Positions 1-7,909 of a stretch of DNA of 35,994 nucleotides are shown piece after piece (within the stretch, counting starts at the first letter, position 1; each line of letters begins with the position of its first letter). The DNA is from Chloroflexota bacterium. Its GTDB lineage: Bacteria > Chloroflexota > UBA6077 > CF-72. The translations under genes and the position numbers were made by a program. Location: assembly GCA_019247515.1 (NCBI GenBank), contig JAFAOS010000150.1, positions 1-35,994 on the forward strand, read 5' to 3'. Under the pieces are notes generated by a model. That model searched no databases and had not been told where the DNA came from. It saw only the letters and a program-made list of their open reading frames with translations.

Positions 1-142
1 GCACCTGGTGCAGCATCGGATGAAACGCGCCGGCTCACGCTGGTCCGACCTCGGCGCTCGTGCCATTTTGGACCTCCGCTGCCATCTGCTCAGCGGACGC
101 CCGCTCGACCGCGTGACCTTACTTCCTACAAACGTCGGTTAG
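1..142 (+). pseudogene. C-terminal fragment of an ISKra4-like transposase (cut by window edge)
   Basis: Reading from base 2, an open frame runs 46 codons to a TAG at 140-142. It contains HRMKRAGSRWSDLGARAIL followed by DLRC. This resembles the usual C-terminal end of ISKra4-type transposases, where an RxKRSGxRWSxxGAQAILxLR pattern precedes the last few dozen residues. Only the end is visible, so I cannot tell whether the upstream gene is intact or a remnant. No clear terminal inverted repeat is seen between the stop and the next gene, which ends 10 bp downstream on the opposite strand. Identification is from motif memory, not a search. Confidence 0.6.
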
Positions 143-152
143 ACCCAGTCGA

Positions 153-1229
153 TCAGGCGGCGGCGACCACCGGCGCGAGGTCGTGGATGCGCGGCAGCAC
201 CTCGCGACCGAACAGCTCGATCGAGTGTCGAATGTCCTCGGCGGGCGTCTGGCCGCCGCTGAAGATCAGGTCGAGGACGCCGATCGCGGTCTGCGCCTGG
301 AACGCGCGGATGCGGTCGGCCAGAGTCTCGGGGCTGCCCGCGAACAGCATGCGCGCCGGAGTGGTGGACTGTCCGTCGCCGCGGTGGTCTGGCCCACTGG
401 CCGGGGTGGGTCCGCGCAACAACCAGCGCTGACCCGGCGCCAGGAAGTTTGCCTCGAGCGCGTCCGCGCGGGCGTCCGTGTCGGCCACCAGTACGAAGTT
501 GCGGTAGACGAGATGGTCCGGGGTGGGCTGCCAGCCATGGTCGGCGGCGGCTTGCCTGTAGGCGCGCAGGGTCTCGGCCACATACGCGGGCGGATGAAAC
601 GACAGACACACGCCGAGGTGCTCCGCGGCGGCAAACACGGCCGAATTGGGGCTGTTGCCCGAGAAGTACATGGGCGGATGCGGCTGCTGGATAGCTCGCG
701 GCCAGACGGCGACGGTCGGGTAGTTGAAGTGCTCGCCGGTCCAGGCGAACGTGTCGGTTTCGACCAGGGCCTTGCGGATGAGGCGCGTGGCCTCCTGGGT
801 CCGAGGTTGTGACATCGCAACCTCCAGAGGGCCATAGGCGTTGAACTCGCTCGGCGACCCCCGCAGTGGCAGCACGATCAATCGACCGTGGCTGAGCTGA
901 TCGAGCATCGCGATCTCTTCCGCCAGGCGGACCGGGTTGTTGATCGACGCGAGCGGTCCCAGCAAGGCAATCCGCGCGCGTTTGACGATCTGGGTCAGCG
1001 CGCCGGCGAGCGGCGCCACCGACGGCGCCAGGATCAACGGCGAATAGTGGTGCTCGGAGACGCTGATCCAGTCGAACCCGAGCTCATCGGCCAGGGCGGC
1101 GTAGCTCAGGTAGTGGTCGTAGCTCTGCGCGGCGAGAGCAGGGTCGCAGCGCGCGGGCGGCACGGGCGGACGCTGGTGGTGTGCCTCCGCACCCTCATAG
1201 TGCGCGCCACACAGCAATGAAGCTTTCAT
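153..1229 (-). CDS. LLM-class (luciferase-like) flavin-dependent oxidoreductase
   Basis: A 358-residue cytoplasmic protein of the bacterial-luciferase-like monooxygenase superfamily, a TIM barrel using reduced FMN or F420. Family hallmarks are visible: ADELGFDWISVSEHH near residue 50, an APSVAPLAGAL helix, and RIALLGPLASINNPVRLAEE followed by LDQLSHGRL, the classic strand-helix region of LLM enzymes. C-terminal residues AGSPETLADRIRAFQ match the helix where the family reads GTPEEVAERL. Length is normal. The substrate cannot be deduced. The ATG start at 1229 is only 33 bp from the divergent methyltransferase start, so any promoters for the two must be very compact or lie within coding sequence. 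Family certain, reaction unknown. Confidence 0.9.
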   Translation of the reverse strand: MKASLLCGAHYEGAEAHHQRPPVPPARCDPALAAQSYDHYLSYAALADELGFDWISVSEHHYSPLILAPSVAPLAGALTQIVKRARIALLGPLASINNPVRLAEEIAMLDQLSHGRLIVLPLRGSPSEFNAYGPLEVAMSQPRTQEATRLIRKALVETDTFAWTGEHFNYPTVAVWPRAIQQPHPPMYFSGNSPNSAVFAAAEHLGVCLSFHPPAYVAETLRAYRQAAADHGWQPTPDHLVYRNFVLVADTDARADALEANFLAPGQRWLLRGPTPASGPDHRGDGQSTTPARMLFAGSPETLADRIRAFQAQTAIGVLDLIFSGGQTPAEDIRHSIELFGREVLPRIHDLAPVVAAA

Positions 1230-1262
1230 CGATTCGGAGCCTACCAGTTAGCATCCACGCGC

Positions 1263-1943
1263 ATGGCAGATCCCTCGGCGAAGCTGGCAACGGCGCACGA
1301 GAACTGGAATGAACGCTGGAAGGACGCAACGTCGCGGGCGGCCTGGCAGGCGCCCGAGCCGCTGGTTCAGGCGCTGGCGGACCGCATGCGCGAGCGCGGC
1401 TTGTCGCGCGTCCTGGACGTCGGGTGTGGCATTGGACGGCACGCGCACTACCTGGCGACGCAGGGCTTCGCTTGTGTTGGCGTCGACGCCAGCGAGTCGG
1501 GGTTGGCGTACGCGCGCGAGCAGGCCAGCGGCTCGCGCGTCAGGGTCGACTACCGCGTGGGTACGTTCTACGATCTCGCGTTCCCGGATTTGAGCTTCGA
1601 CGCGGTCGTCGCGTGGAACGTGCTCTATCACGGCGATGGCGAGGTAGCGCGGCGGGCAATCGACGGCATCGAGCGCGTGCTGGCGCCGGGCGGCCTGTAC
1701 GTCGGGACGATGCTGTCACGGCGCAACGTGCAGTACGGGCGTGGACGGGAGGTGGCGGCCGACACGTTCGTCGTCGACGGCGACCCTGGCGACAAGGGCC
1801 ACCCGCACTTCTACTGCTCGACTGCAACGCTGATCGGCCTGCACCGTGGTTTCGAGGTGCTCGACCTGCGCGATCGCGCCCAGACGCCCGGCGCCTTTCA
1901 CTGGGAGTTCACGATGGAGCGCCCCGCCAGCACGCGCTGTTGA
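1263..1943 (+). CDS. Class I SAM-dependent methyltransferase
   Basis: A 226-residue Rossmann-fold methyltransferase. Motif I is VLDVGCGIGRHAHYLA near residues 50-65, the acidic end of strand 2 is CVGVDASESGL, and the strand-4 region is SFDAVVAWNVLYHG. These features place it with the Methyltransf_11/25/TehB-like small-molecule methyltransferases. After the core comes a GGLYVGTMLS segment and a C-terminal strand pair (HWEFTMERP). No membrane segment or extra domain is seen, so the methyl acceptor is unknown. The ATG start lacks an obvious strong ribosome binding site. The gene is divergent from the luciferase-like oxidoreductase and 80 bp upstream of the PRC-barrel gene. Confidence 0.9.
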   Translation: MADPSAKLATAHENWNERWKDATSRAAWQAPEPLVQALADRMRERGLSRVLDVGCGIGRHAHYLATQGFACVGVDASESGLAYAREQASGSRVRVDYRVGTFYDLAFPDLSFDAVVAWNVLYHGDGEVARRAIDGIERVLAPGGLYVGTMLSRRNVQYGRGREVAADTFVVDGDPGDKGHPHFYCSTATLIGLHRGFEVLDLRDRAQTPGAFHWEFTMERPASTRC

Positions 1944-2023
1944 GCAAGTGCTGAGGCGAGTGGTGCGCACACTCGGCGGATCGACTCGGGCTCCTCAGCC
2001 AGACTCAGGACGGGAGAGAACGC

Positions 2024-2596
2024 ATGAACATCCGCATTGGTGCGCGCGTCGAAGCCACGGACGGCAGTGCCGGCGAAGTCAGCCGCATCGTCGTCTCGGC
2101 TCGAGGCCGCCGTCTCACGGAGATCGTCGTCCGCGACAGCAAGCTGTTCGGCACCGAGCGTCTGGTTCCGATGGAGAACGTGATCCAGGCGACGTCCGAC
2201 AAGGTTTCACTGAAGCTCAGCCACGCCCAGTTCAACCTCCTGCCACCGTTCAATCGCACGGTGGAGTACACGCCTGATGCGCCCGATACCTTCATGGGCC
2301 AGGTGGCCAGGCACCCCTTCGCGGTCGACCAGTCGGACGTCAACGAGGACGAGGCGGCGTTCAAGGGTGGCGAAAAGGTCGAGGCCACGGATGGGACGGT
2401 GGGTACCGTGGACGAGGTGATCCTCGATCCGTCGACGAACGCCCTGACCCACATCGTCTTGCGCGAGGGCCACCTGTGGCAGAAGCGCCTGGTGACCATT
2501 CCCATTGACAACGTCGACTACGCGGCGCGCAACGTGGTGTACCTGAAGGTCGACAAGCAGCACCTGGAAACCCTGGCCACGCCGGCCGACGCGTAA
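2024..2596 (+). CDS. Tandem PRC-barrel domain protein
   Basis: A 190-residue soluble protein made of two PRC-barrel-like units. The first (about residues 3-75) begins IRIGARVEATDGSAGEVSRI and continues with LTEIVVRDSKLFGTERLVPM. The second (about 115-180) begins GGEKVEATDGTVGTVDEVI and continues with LTHIVLREGHLWQKRLVTIP. Each has the PRC pattern G..V...DG..G.V..., then a strand ending in a conserved IVxRE/D. PRC-barrels are beta-barrel adaptors known from RimM and the photosynthetic reaction centre H subunit; the role of these stand-alone soil-bacterial proteins is not established. The ATG is preceded by GGGAG about 8 nt upstream. A tandem PRC module also forms the N-terminal part of the gene at 30127-31275. 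Confidence 0.88.
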   Translation: MNIRIGARVEATDGSAGEVSRIVVSARGRRLTEIVVRDSKLFGTERLVPMENVIQATSDKVSLKLSHAQFNLLPPFNRTVEYTPDAPDTFMGQVARHPFAVDQSDVNEDEAAFKGGEKVEATDGTVGTVDEVILDPSTNALTHIVLREGHLWQKRLVTIPIDNVDYAARNVVYLKVDKQHLETLATPADA

Positions 2597-2604
2597 GGCG
2601 ACCA

Positions 2605-2636
2605 CCTCTCCCTCCCCGTCCAGGCAGAGGGAGAGG
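2605..2636. terminator. Bidirectional terminator-like hairpin between convergent genes
   Basis: Perfect 10-bp stem, CCTCTCCCTC at 2605-2614 pairing with GAGGGAGAGG at 2627-2636, with a 12-nt loop. It lies 8 bp after the PRC-barrel stop and 24 bp before the stop of the convergent gene. There is no clear T-tract. The arm sequence resembles the REP-like hairpins at 11183-11282. Confidence 0.6.
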
Positions 2637-2659
2637 GGGCGGAGTCTAGTTCGCGCAGG

Positions 2660-3568
2660 TTATGGCTGGACCTGGACTGACGGATTGGTGTTGCCCGTGC
2701 CCTGCTGGCCAGGCTGGCCCTGCGGCGCCTGGTTCTGGAAGGGATTGGGGAAGCCTGGGGGCAGGAGGTTGCTGGGGATGCTCTGCAGTCCACCTGGGAA
2801 CGCCGCTTCGGCGTCCGGGTGGTCGTCCGCCTGAACGACCCAGTTGCCGTCTTGCTGAACCAGCGTGTAGACGTTGCGATCGCGCGACTGGTCGGTGGTG
2901 CTGTCGGAGTAGGTGGTGGTCCACGTCTCGTAGGCCGTCGCCGTGGCCGTGCTGCCGTTGAGGGTGATCGCGCCCCACTCGATGTTGTCGAGCTTGATGT
3001 TGGAGACGCCGTTGTCGAGCAGGTCTTGGGTGACGGACTTCTGCTGGTTGGCGAAGTCGGACGTGGCGCCGGCGGTGAGTCCCGACAGGTCGTTGGCGGA
3101 GACGGCCTTGGCCTGGGCGTCGTCGATGCTCTGAATAGCCTGCTGGATGGCGGCCTGGTCCTGGCTGCTGGCGGGCTGCCCGGCGGCAGCCTGGTCGCCA
3201 GCAGGGGCAGCCTGATTGCCGGCTGGCGCGCGGTTGGCGCCCGGAGCGCGAGTGCGAGCCGGATTCGGGTTCGGGTTCGCGGGATTCGCCGGGTTGCTGC
3301 TAGCCGCGGCTGGCGCGGACGCCGCACTCGGGTTGCCGCTCACTGCCGGCGCGCCCGCGCCGCCGTTCATCATGCTGCTGACCTGCGCGAGGCTGCTGGC
3401 CAGACTGGGCGTGTGACCCAGTGCCTGAGCACCGCCAAAACCGACCAGGACTCCGGCAAGCGCGACCGCGACAATCGTAGCGGCGGCCGGAGCCCGGTTC
3501 GGCGAAGCTGGTCGCGCCGAGGGTTGTGGAGCGGCGGGCGGCCAGGTTGGTTGTGGAGTTGCGTCCAT
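2660..3568 (-). CDS. Membrane-anchored or exported protein with Pro/Ala-rich linker and NTF2-like domain
   Basis: About 302 residues from the ATG at 3568; an in-frame TTG at 3577 would add three. The order is a Pro-rich N-terminus, a single membrane or signal segment (AAATIVAVALAGVLVGFGG, about 29-47), a long Ala/Pro/Asn-rich linker to about residue 130, a globular domain (about 135-253) and a Gln/Gly-rich tail. The domain has an NTF2/SnoaL-like look: an N-terminal helix, the strand NIEWGAITLNGSTATATAYE, TYSDSTTDQSRDRNVYTLV, then NWVVQADDHPD. The same domain, including the following GFPNPF, forms the N-terminal half of the divergent peptidase at 3742. No catalytic motif is seen. It probably acts outside the membrane; the function is unknown. 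Confidence 0.8.
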   Translation of the reverse strand: MDATPQPTWPPAAPQPSARPASPNRAPAAATIVAVALAGVLVGFGGAQALGHTPSLASSLAQVSSMMNGGAGAPAVSGNPSAASAPAAASSNPANPANPNPNPARTRAPGANRAPAGNQAAPAGDQAAAGQPASSQDQAAIQQAIQSIDDAQAKAVSANDLSGLTAGATSDFANQQKSVTQDLLDNGVSNIKLDNIEWGAITLNGSTATATAYETWTTTYSDSTTDQSRDRNVYTLVQQDGNWVVQADDHPDAEAAFPGGLQSIPSNLLPPGFPNPFQNQAPQGQPGQQGTGNTNPSVQVQP

Positions 3569-3741
3569 GCTCCACAAGTGTCGGAAAGATGTGTTAACGC
3601 TCCCGAAATCAACGATTAGGGATGTGTAATGCGTTGGTCCGGGGAATAATCTAGCGATTTATTTTCAATCCCCTAACAAACACTTCGGGATACTTTCGCT
3701 CGGGGCGCGAGGAAGCGCTACTTGTAGAGGAATCCGAATCG
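3569..3741. promoter_or_regulatory. Divergent intergenic region between the two NTF2-domain genes
   Basis: This 173-bp stretch is clearly richer in A+T than the flanking genes (for example around 3640-3685), as expected for a divergent promoter region serving both paralogous exported proteins. AGAGGA at 3726-3731 is a reasonable ribosome binding site for the ATG at 3742. I cannot assign specific -35 and -10 boxes with confidence. Confidence 0.45.
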
Positions 3742-5286
3742 ATGTCCAGAACTCTTCGTGCGGGCGCACTAGCGGGCGCCCTGGTCGTCGGCGTGGTGGC
3801 CGGCGGGTCGGCCAATCTTGCGCTGGCCCGGACGCCCATCATGGCCCCAGCGCAGGCCGCTCAGTCCAACACGGATCAGGTGAGCGCGGCGATTCAGCAG
3901 GTGATTCAGCAAGCCAACGCCGAGCAGGTCCAGGCGATCGCCAGCGGCGACTCCTCGGTCATGGCCGACACCGCGACTGCCGATCACCTGGCCGAGCTCC
4001 AGCAGATCAACCAGGACATGGTCGACAACGGCGTCACCGACATTCAGCTCATGCGGATCGAATGGGGGCCGATCAGCGTCGGCGCCAGCTCCAGCTCGGC
4101 GACCGCGACCACCTACGAAACCTGGTCCGTTCACACCAGTGACGGCTCGACGCAAGTCTCGCGCGACACCAACCAGTATTCGCTCGTCCAGGACAGCGGC
4201 GCCTGGAAAATCCAGTCCGACGATCATCCGGGCAGCGCGAACACGCCTGGCAGTGGCGCGTCCACCGCGCCGAATGGCTCTTCTCCGTTCCCATCGCAGG
4301 GCAGCATTCCCGGCTTTCCCAACCCGTTCCCGTTCGTCACCATTCCGGGTGATGGCGGCATCCCGGGCGTCACCACCACCACGCCTGGCAGTACGACGAC
4401 GCCAGGTCAATCGAGCAGCCCCGCGCCGCGGCCCGGGCTTTCGCCATCCCAGGACACTTCTCATAACTGGTCGGGCTACGCTGCCACCGGCAGCAACTAC
4501 ACCAGCGTGACCGGCACCTGGACCATCCCACAGGTCAGCTCCAACGGCGCCGCCGGCGTCGGCGCCACCTGGGTTGGTATCGGTGGCGTTACCAGCCGCG
4601 ACCTGATCCAGGCTGGCACCCAGGAAACGGACGGCGGGGCGGGCCGCGTCCAGTACTCCGCGTGGGTCGAGACGCTACCGCAAGCATCGCACCCGGTGCA
4701 GCTCGCGGTGCGGCCTGGCGACTCGGTCACTGTGACCATCAGCGAGCAGGGCACCAACAGCTGGTCAATCGACTTCACGAACAACACCACTGGCAAGACG
4801 TATCACACCGCCACGCGGTACACGTCGTCGCACTCGTCGGCCGAGTGGGTCGTCGAGGCGCCGAGCGCCGGCAGCGGCATCCTGCCCCTGGACAACTTCG
4901 GCAACATCAGCTTCACCGACGCGTCGGCGACCCAGAACGGGCAGAGCGTCAACCTGAGCCAGGCGCACGCGCAGCCGATCACCATGCTGGGCAATGGCGG
5001 CCAGAAGCTGGCCGTGCCGACCAGCATCGGCAGCGACGGTAGCAGCTTCAGCGTGAGCCGCACCGAGTCGCCGGCGGGCGGCATCGGGGTGGCCCGCGGC
5101 GGGCGCGGCGCAGGCTCAGGCGTGGGCGCGGGCTCAGGCCTGGGCGCGGGTGCCACGAGGCTCGGCACGCGGCCAGGCGCCGGGGCCGGGTACGGCTCTG
5201 GGTCGGCGTACGGCTCTGGCTCGGGCTACGGCTCGGTGCCCGGCGGCCGCTCGGGCTTCGGCTCCGGCGCGTCCGGCTGGAGCTAA
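3742..5286 (+). CDS. G1-family glutamic peptidase (eqolisin) with N-terminal NTF2-like domain and Gly/Ser tail
   Basis: A 514-residue secreted acid-type endopeptidase. The order is a signal peptide or anchor (residues 5-30), an NTF2-like domain (about 46-163), a Pro/Ser/Thr-rich linker (164-235), the peptidase G1 domain (about 240-432), and a low-complexity Gly/Ser/Tyr tail (445-514). The G1 domain begins HNWSGYAA (241-248), has ATWVGIGG, and carries the expected catalytic pair: Gln290 in LIQAGTQ and Glu368 in SAEWVVEAP. Their 78-residue spacing is close to that of fungal scytalidoglutamic peptidase. Eqolisins hydrolyse proteins at acid pH and are made as proenzymes, so the N-terminal domain sits where a propeptide would. 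The glycine-rich tail is unusual and might be a surface anchor or spacer (inference). Confidence 0.92.
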   Translation: MSRTLRAGALAGALVVGVVAGGSANLALARTPIMAPAQAAQSNTDQVSAAIQQVIQQANAEQVQAIASGDSSVMADTATADHLAELQQINQDMVDNGVTDIQLMRIEWGPISVGASSSSATATTYETWSVHTSDGSTQVSRDTNQYSLVQDSGAWKIQSDDHPGSANTPGSGASTAPNGSSPFPSQGSIPGFPNPFPFVTIPGDGGIPGVTTTTPGSTTTPGQSSSPAPRPGLSPSQDTSHNWSGYAATGSNYTSVTGTWTIPQVSSNGAAGVGATWVGIGGVTSRDLIQAGTQETDGGAGRVQYSAWVETLPQASHPVQLAVRPGDSVTVTISEQGTNSWSIDFTNNTTGKTYHTATRYTSSHSSAEWVVEAPSAGSGILPLDNFGNISFTDASATQNGQSVNLSQAHAQPITMLGNGGQKLAVPTSIGSDGSSFSVSRTESPAGGIGVARGGRGAGSGVGAGSGLGAGATRLGTRPGAGAGYGSGSAYGSGSGYGSVPGGRSGFGSGASGWS

Positions 5287-5304
5287 CTGCCAGCACCAAG
5301 CAAG

Positions 5305-5335
5305 CGCCGGCGGTGCAGGGGAGACACCGCCGGCG
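5305..5335 (+). terminator. Terminator-like hairpin after the G1 peptidase
   Basis: Perfect 11-bp GC-rich stem, CGCCGGCGGTG at 5305-5315 with CACCGCCGGCG at 5325-5335 and a 9-nt loop, starting 18 bp after the peptidase stop. No long T-run follows, so intrinsic activity is plausible but not proven. Confidence 0.6.
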
Positions 5336-5364
5336 TGTTCACGCGACCCGACCGATTCAGTGCC

Positions 5365-5395
5365 GTCGATAGTAGGGTTTCCCCCTACCATCGAC
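5365..5395. repeat. Lone hairpin related to the 76-bp tandem repeat at 29829-30115
   Basis: Stem GTCGAT, one mismatch, GTAGGG (5365-5377) pairs with CCCTAC, mismatch, ATCGAC (5383-5395) around a TTTCC loop. The sequence GGGTTTCCCC ... TCGACA.TACCCA..TCG here recurs at 30076-30110, the last partial unit of the tandem array, which suggests one dispersed repeat family. Confidence 0.5.
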
Positions 5396-5505
5396 ACTAC
5401 CCAGGTCGTCCGCCAACACGTGCTTCAGCTCCTCTGGGCAGCCGGCGAGCACGGCGTGAGCACCGTCCGCACTAGGGTCTCTCCGACAGAAGAGGAGAGG
5501 CTCGA

Positions 5506-5712
5506 ATGCGGACAGCTGTTTGGATCGTGGTCTGGATCGTCTGCGTGCTGCTTGGCGCGTTCGTGGGCTACCTGGCCGGCTACGGACTGTGGAAGCTCGG
5601 GTTCGAGATCATCGGCAGCGCCGTGGCACTCGTGGGCGCCGGCGTCGGCGGCATCCTGATGTTCCTGGGCGTGTTGTCGTGGTACGAACGTCGCGACACC
5701 GCGCGCGCCTGA
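5506..5712 (+). CDS. Small two-helix membrane protein
   Basis: A 68-residue hydrophobic protein with two predicted membrane segments: about residues 3-25 (AVWIVVWIVCVLLGAFVGYL) and about 33-56 (FEIIGSAVALVGAGVGGILM and on). It ends in a short charged tail, WYERRDTARA. The start is supported by AGAGGAGAGG just upstream of the ATG. I recognise no named family. It is followed 54 bp later by another small membrane protein on the same strand, so the two may be co-transcribed. Confidence 0.65.
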   Translation: MRTAVWIVVWIVCVLLGAFVGYLAGYGLWKLGFEIIGSAVALVGAGVGGILMFLGVLSWYERRDTARA

Positions 5713-5766
5713 CCGCGCCGAGCACCATCTGAGCCGAAGGTTGTGGGAGGCTGAGGGTCTCAAATC

Positions 5767-6216
5767 ATGCAACGGCCACTCGGGGTCACGATTCTCGCGC
5801 TGCTCGCCTTTGTGAGCGGCGCTCTGCACTTTCTCGCGGCATTTCTGGCCTTTGGCGCCGGCAGCTTCATCTCCGCGGGGGCGATGAGCGGCTACTACAT
5901 ACCCACGGCCACGCCGTTCGCCAGCGCCTTCGGCAATCTCGGCTTCTCGATCGGATTGGCCGGCATGATCGCGGCGACGATCACGCTGATCGCCGCCGGT
6001 GGACTGTGGGTCCTCAGTCGCGGCGCCGGCTTCTGGCTGGCAACGGTGATTCTGGTGGTCGACCTCGTCCTCGACATCGTGGCGCTCCTCGGCGGCAACG
6101 CCAGCGCGTTCACGATCCTCGGCGCGCTGTTCGCCGTCGTCGCGCTGATCTACCTGTGGCGGCCAGAAGTACGCCACGCCTTCGACGGCTTTCCGATCGA
6201 CGCCCCCGCGAGCTAG
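5767..6216 (+). CDS. Four-helix integral membrane protein of unknown function
   Basis: A 149-residue protein beginning RPLGVTILALLAFVSGALHF, an opening typical of uncharacterised membrane proteins in Chloroflexota and archaea (DUF2127-like). Hydrophobic segments lie at about 5-30, 58-82, 88-108 and 112-130, giving four probable helices. The C-terminus LWRPEVRHAF is a common ending of these proteins, placing a short polar tail after the last helix. GGGAGG and GAGGG precede the ATG. No function can be deduced. It converges on the binding-protein gene at 6233, only 16 bp away. Confidence 0.65.
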   Translation: MQRPLGVTILALLAFVSGALHFLAAFLAFGAGSFISAGAMSGYYIPTATPFASAFGNLGFSIGLAGMIAATITLIAAGGLWVLSRGAGFWLATVILVVDLVLDIVALLGGNASAFTILGALFAVVALIYLWRPEVRHAFDGFPIDAPAS

Positions 6217-6232
6217 CTGCAAGCTCGCGACG

Positions 6233-7909
6233 CTACGCGAGCCAGGCCTTGTAGAAGGTGTACATCTCGTTGCGCCGGTGGCCAACGTCCTTCAGGTTGG
6301 CCCGCGCCACCGAGCGCGTCTGGCGCATCCCGAGTGGATACACGAAGGCGGCGTCGATCAGGAAATCGTTGAGCTGGGAATACAGCGCCTTGCGTTTGGC
6401 GCTGTCCGGCTCGGTCGCGGCCGCCGTGACCAGCTTCGTGTAATCGTCGTTCAGGTAGCCGCCGTTGTTGCCGCGATAGTTGGTGGTGGAGCCCGACGTG
6501 AATTGCGTCACCGGCTCCAGGTTTGCCCACGGGTCCGAAGCAAAGTACAGCCCGTAGTTCTGCGTATGCCAGGCATCCAGCAGCGCCGCCGGTTGCAGGG
6601 TGCGGATTACCCCGTTGACGCCGATCTGGGCGAGGTCCGCCTGATAGATCTGCGCATAGCCGGCGCCCTCCTGTGAGACCGCCGAATACAGCAGGTCGAG
6701 GGTCCAGTTGGTGGCGCCCGCGTCCGCCAGCAGGCTTTTAGCTTTGTCCAGGTCGTAGGACACAACGCCGTTCTTTTCCGGCTGACTGGCCGGCGACGCC
6801 GCCGGCCAGGGCAGGTCCTGGGCTGTCGTCATGCCCAGGAGCACGGTGTCGATCATCCGCTGGCGGTTGATGGCGTAGTTGAGCGCCTGGCGCACGCGCT
6901 TGTCGTCCATGGGTGGACGGGTGGAGTTTGGCTGCAGCATCCAGAACGCGGCCGGATTGGGCAATTCCAGGCCCTGGTATTTCGGGTCGTCGGTCAGGCG
7001 CACGTAGTCGCGCAGCGGCGGATTCAGCATGAAGTCGACGTCGCCGGCTTCGAACTGAGCCACCATGGCTTGCTGGTCTTTGGCCAGAGCCATCGTGATC
7101 CCGTCGAAGTACGGGATGCCGGATTGCCAGTAGTTCTTGTTCTTGCCGTAGGTGACGTGGTCGCCCTGGACCCACTCCACGAAGGTGAACGGGCCGGTGC
7201 CGCCTGCTTTTGTCTTGGCGTCCGGACCGTCGGCGATGTCCTTGTCGATGATGTTCAGCACCTGGAAGAAGTCGAAGACGGCCGCCCAGGGCTGTTTGGC
7301 ATTGAGGATGACCGTGTACTTGTCAGGGTTTGTCCAGGTGGTTTCCGGCGGGACGAAACCGGTGATGATGCCGGCGGTGAGCTTGAAGTCCAGAATCCGG
7401 TTCAGGTTGTAGATGATGTCGTCGCTGGTCATCTCTCGACCGGAGTGGAACTGCACGCCCTTGCGGAGATTCAGCTTGATCTGGGTGGCGTCCGAGCTCT
7501 GGTCCCAGCTTTCGGCGAGGGCTGGCTGAGGTTGAAGGTTGTCGTCGTACGCCGTCAGCGTGTCAAAGATGATCCACACGCTGAGCCCATTGCTGGGCGT
7601 GTAGTAGTGGCCGTCGAGCGATGCCAGGTCGCCCGCCTGCACGGCGCGCATGGTGCCGCCCGTCCTGGGGGTGCCCGCGGCGTTCGGCGCCGCCGTGGGT
7701 TGGACCTGTACCGACGCGGTGGTCGGAGCGGCGGCCGGCGTCGCACCCGTGTTGGTGGGCGGGGCGGTGGTGGGCGCCGGGCTGACCGGCGTGGCGGCGG
7801 CGCCGCACGCGGCCAGGAGCAGCGTGCCTGAGCCCACACCCAGGAGCTGCAACGCGCGGCGGCGACTGGTGGTCAGCAACTGACCGGGTGTACGCGGCTG
7901 GCTGGACAT
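6233..7909 (-). CDS. ABC transporter substrate-binding lipoprotein, family 5 (peptide/nickel type)
   Basis: A 558-residue exported lipoprotein. The N-terminus has SRRRALQLL followed by a hydrophobic stretch and lipobox LLLAACG, so Tat-style export with lipidation near residue 35 is likely. A Pro/Ala/Thr linker follows, then the SBP_bac_5 domain, with the family-typical KLNLRKGVQFHSGREMTSDD, GTGPFTFVEW, and the hinge-region RVRQALNYAINRQRMID. Proteins of this family capture oligopeptides or other small ligands for an inner-membrane importer. The start has AAGGAG 8 nt upstream. No permease is encoded next to it; the nearest are the Opp-type pair at 9139-11059, which already have a binding protein at 11384-13153. 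The ligand is unknown. Confidence 0.92.
   Translation of the reverse strand: MSSQPRTPGQLLTTSRRRALQLLGVGSGTLLLAACGAAATPVSPAPTTAPPTNTGATPAAAPTTASVQVQPTAAPNAAGTPRTGGTMRAVQAGDLASLDGHYYTPSNGLSVWIIFDTLTAYDDNLQPQPALAESWDQSSDATQIKLNLRKGVQFHSGREMTSDDIIYNLNRILDFKLTAGIITGFVPPETTWTNPDKYTVILNAKQPWAAVFDFFQVLNIIDKDIADGPDAKTKAGGTGPFTFVEWVQGDHVTYGKNKNYWQSGIPYFDGITMALAKDQQAMVAQFEAGDVDFMLNPPLRDYVRLTDDPKYQGLELPNPAAFWMLQPNSTRPPMDDKRVRQALNYAINRQRMIDTVLLGMTTAQDLPWPAASPASQPEKNGVVSYDLDKAKSLLADAGATNWTLDLLYSAVSQEGAGYAQIYQADLAQIGVNGVIRTLQPAALLDAWHTQNYGLYFASDPWANLEPVTQFTSGSTTNYRGNNGGYLNDDYTKLVTAAATEPDSAKRKALYSQLNDFLIDAAFVYPLGMRQTRSVARANLKDVGHRRNEMYTFYKAWLA

Noticed and set aside
183..812. Long open frames antisense to the luciferase-like gene (and similar ones opposite most genes)
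   Set aside because: Their products are Arg/Pro/Gly-rich with no family motifs, as expected for antisense frames in GC-rich coding DNA; the annotated strand has clear domain signatures.
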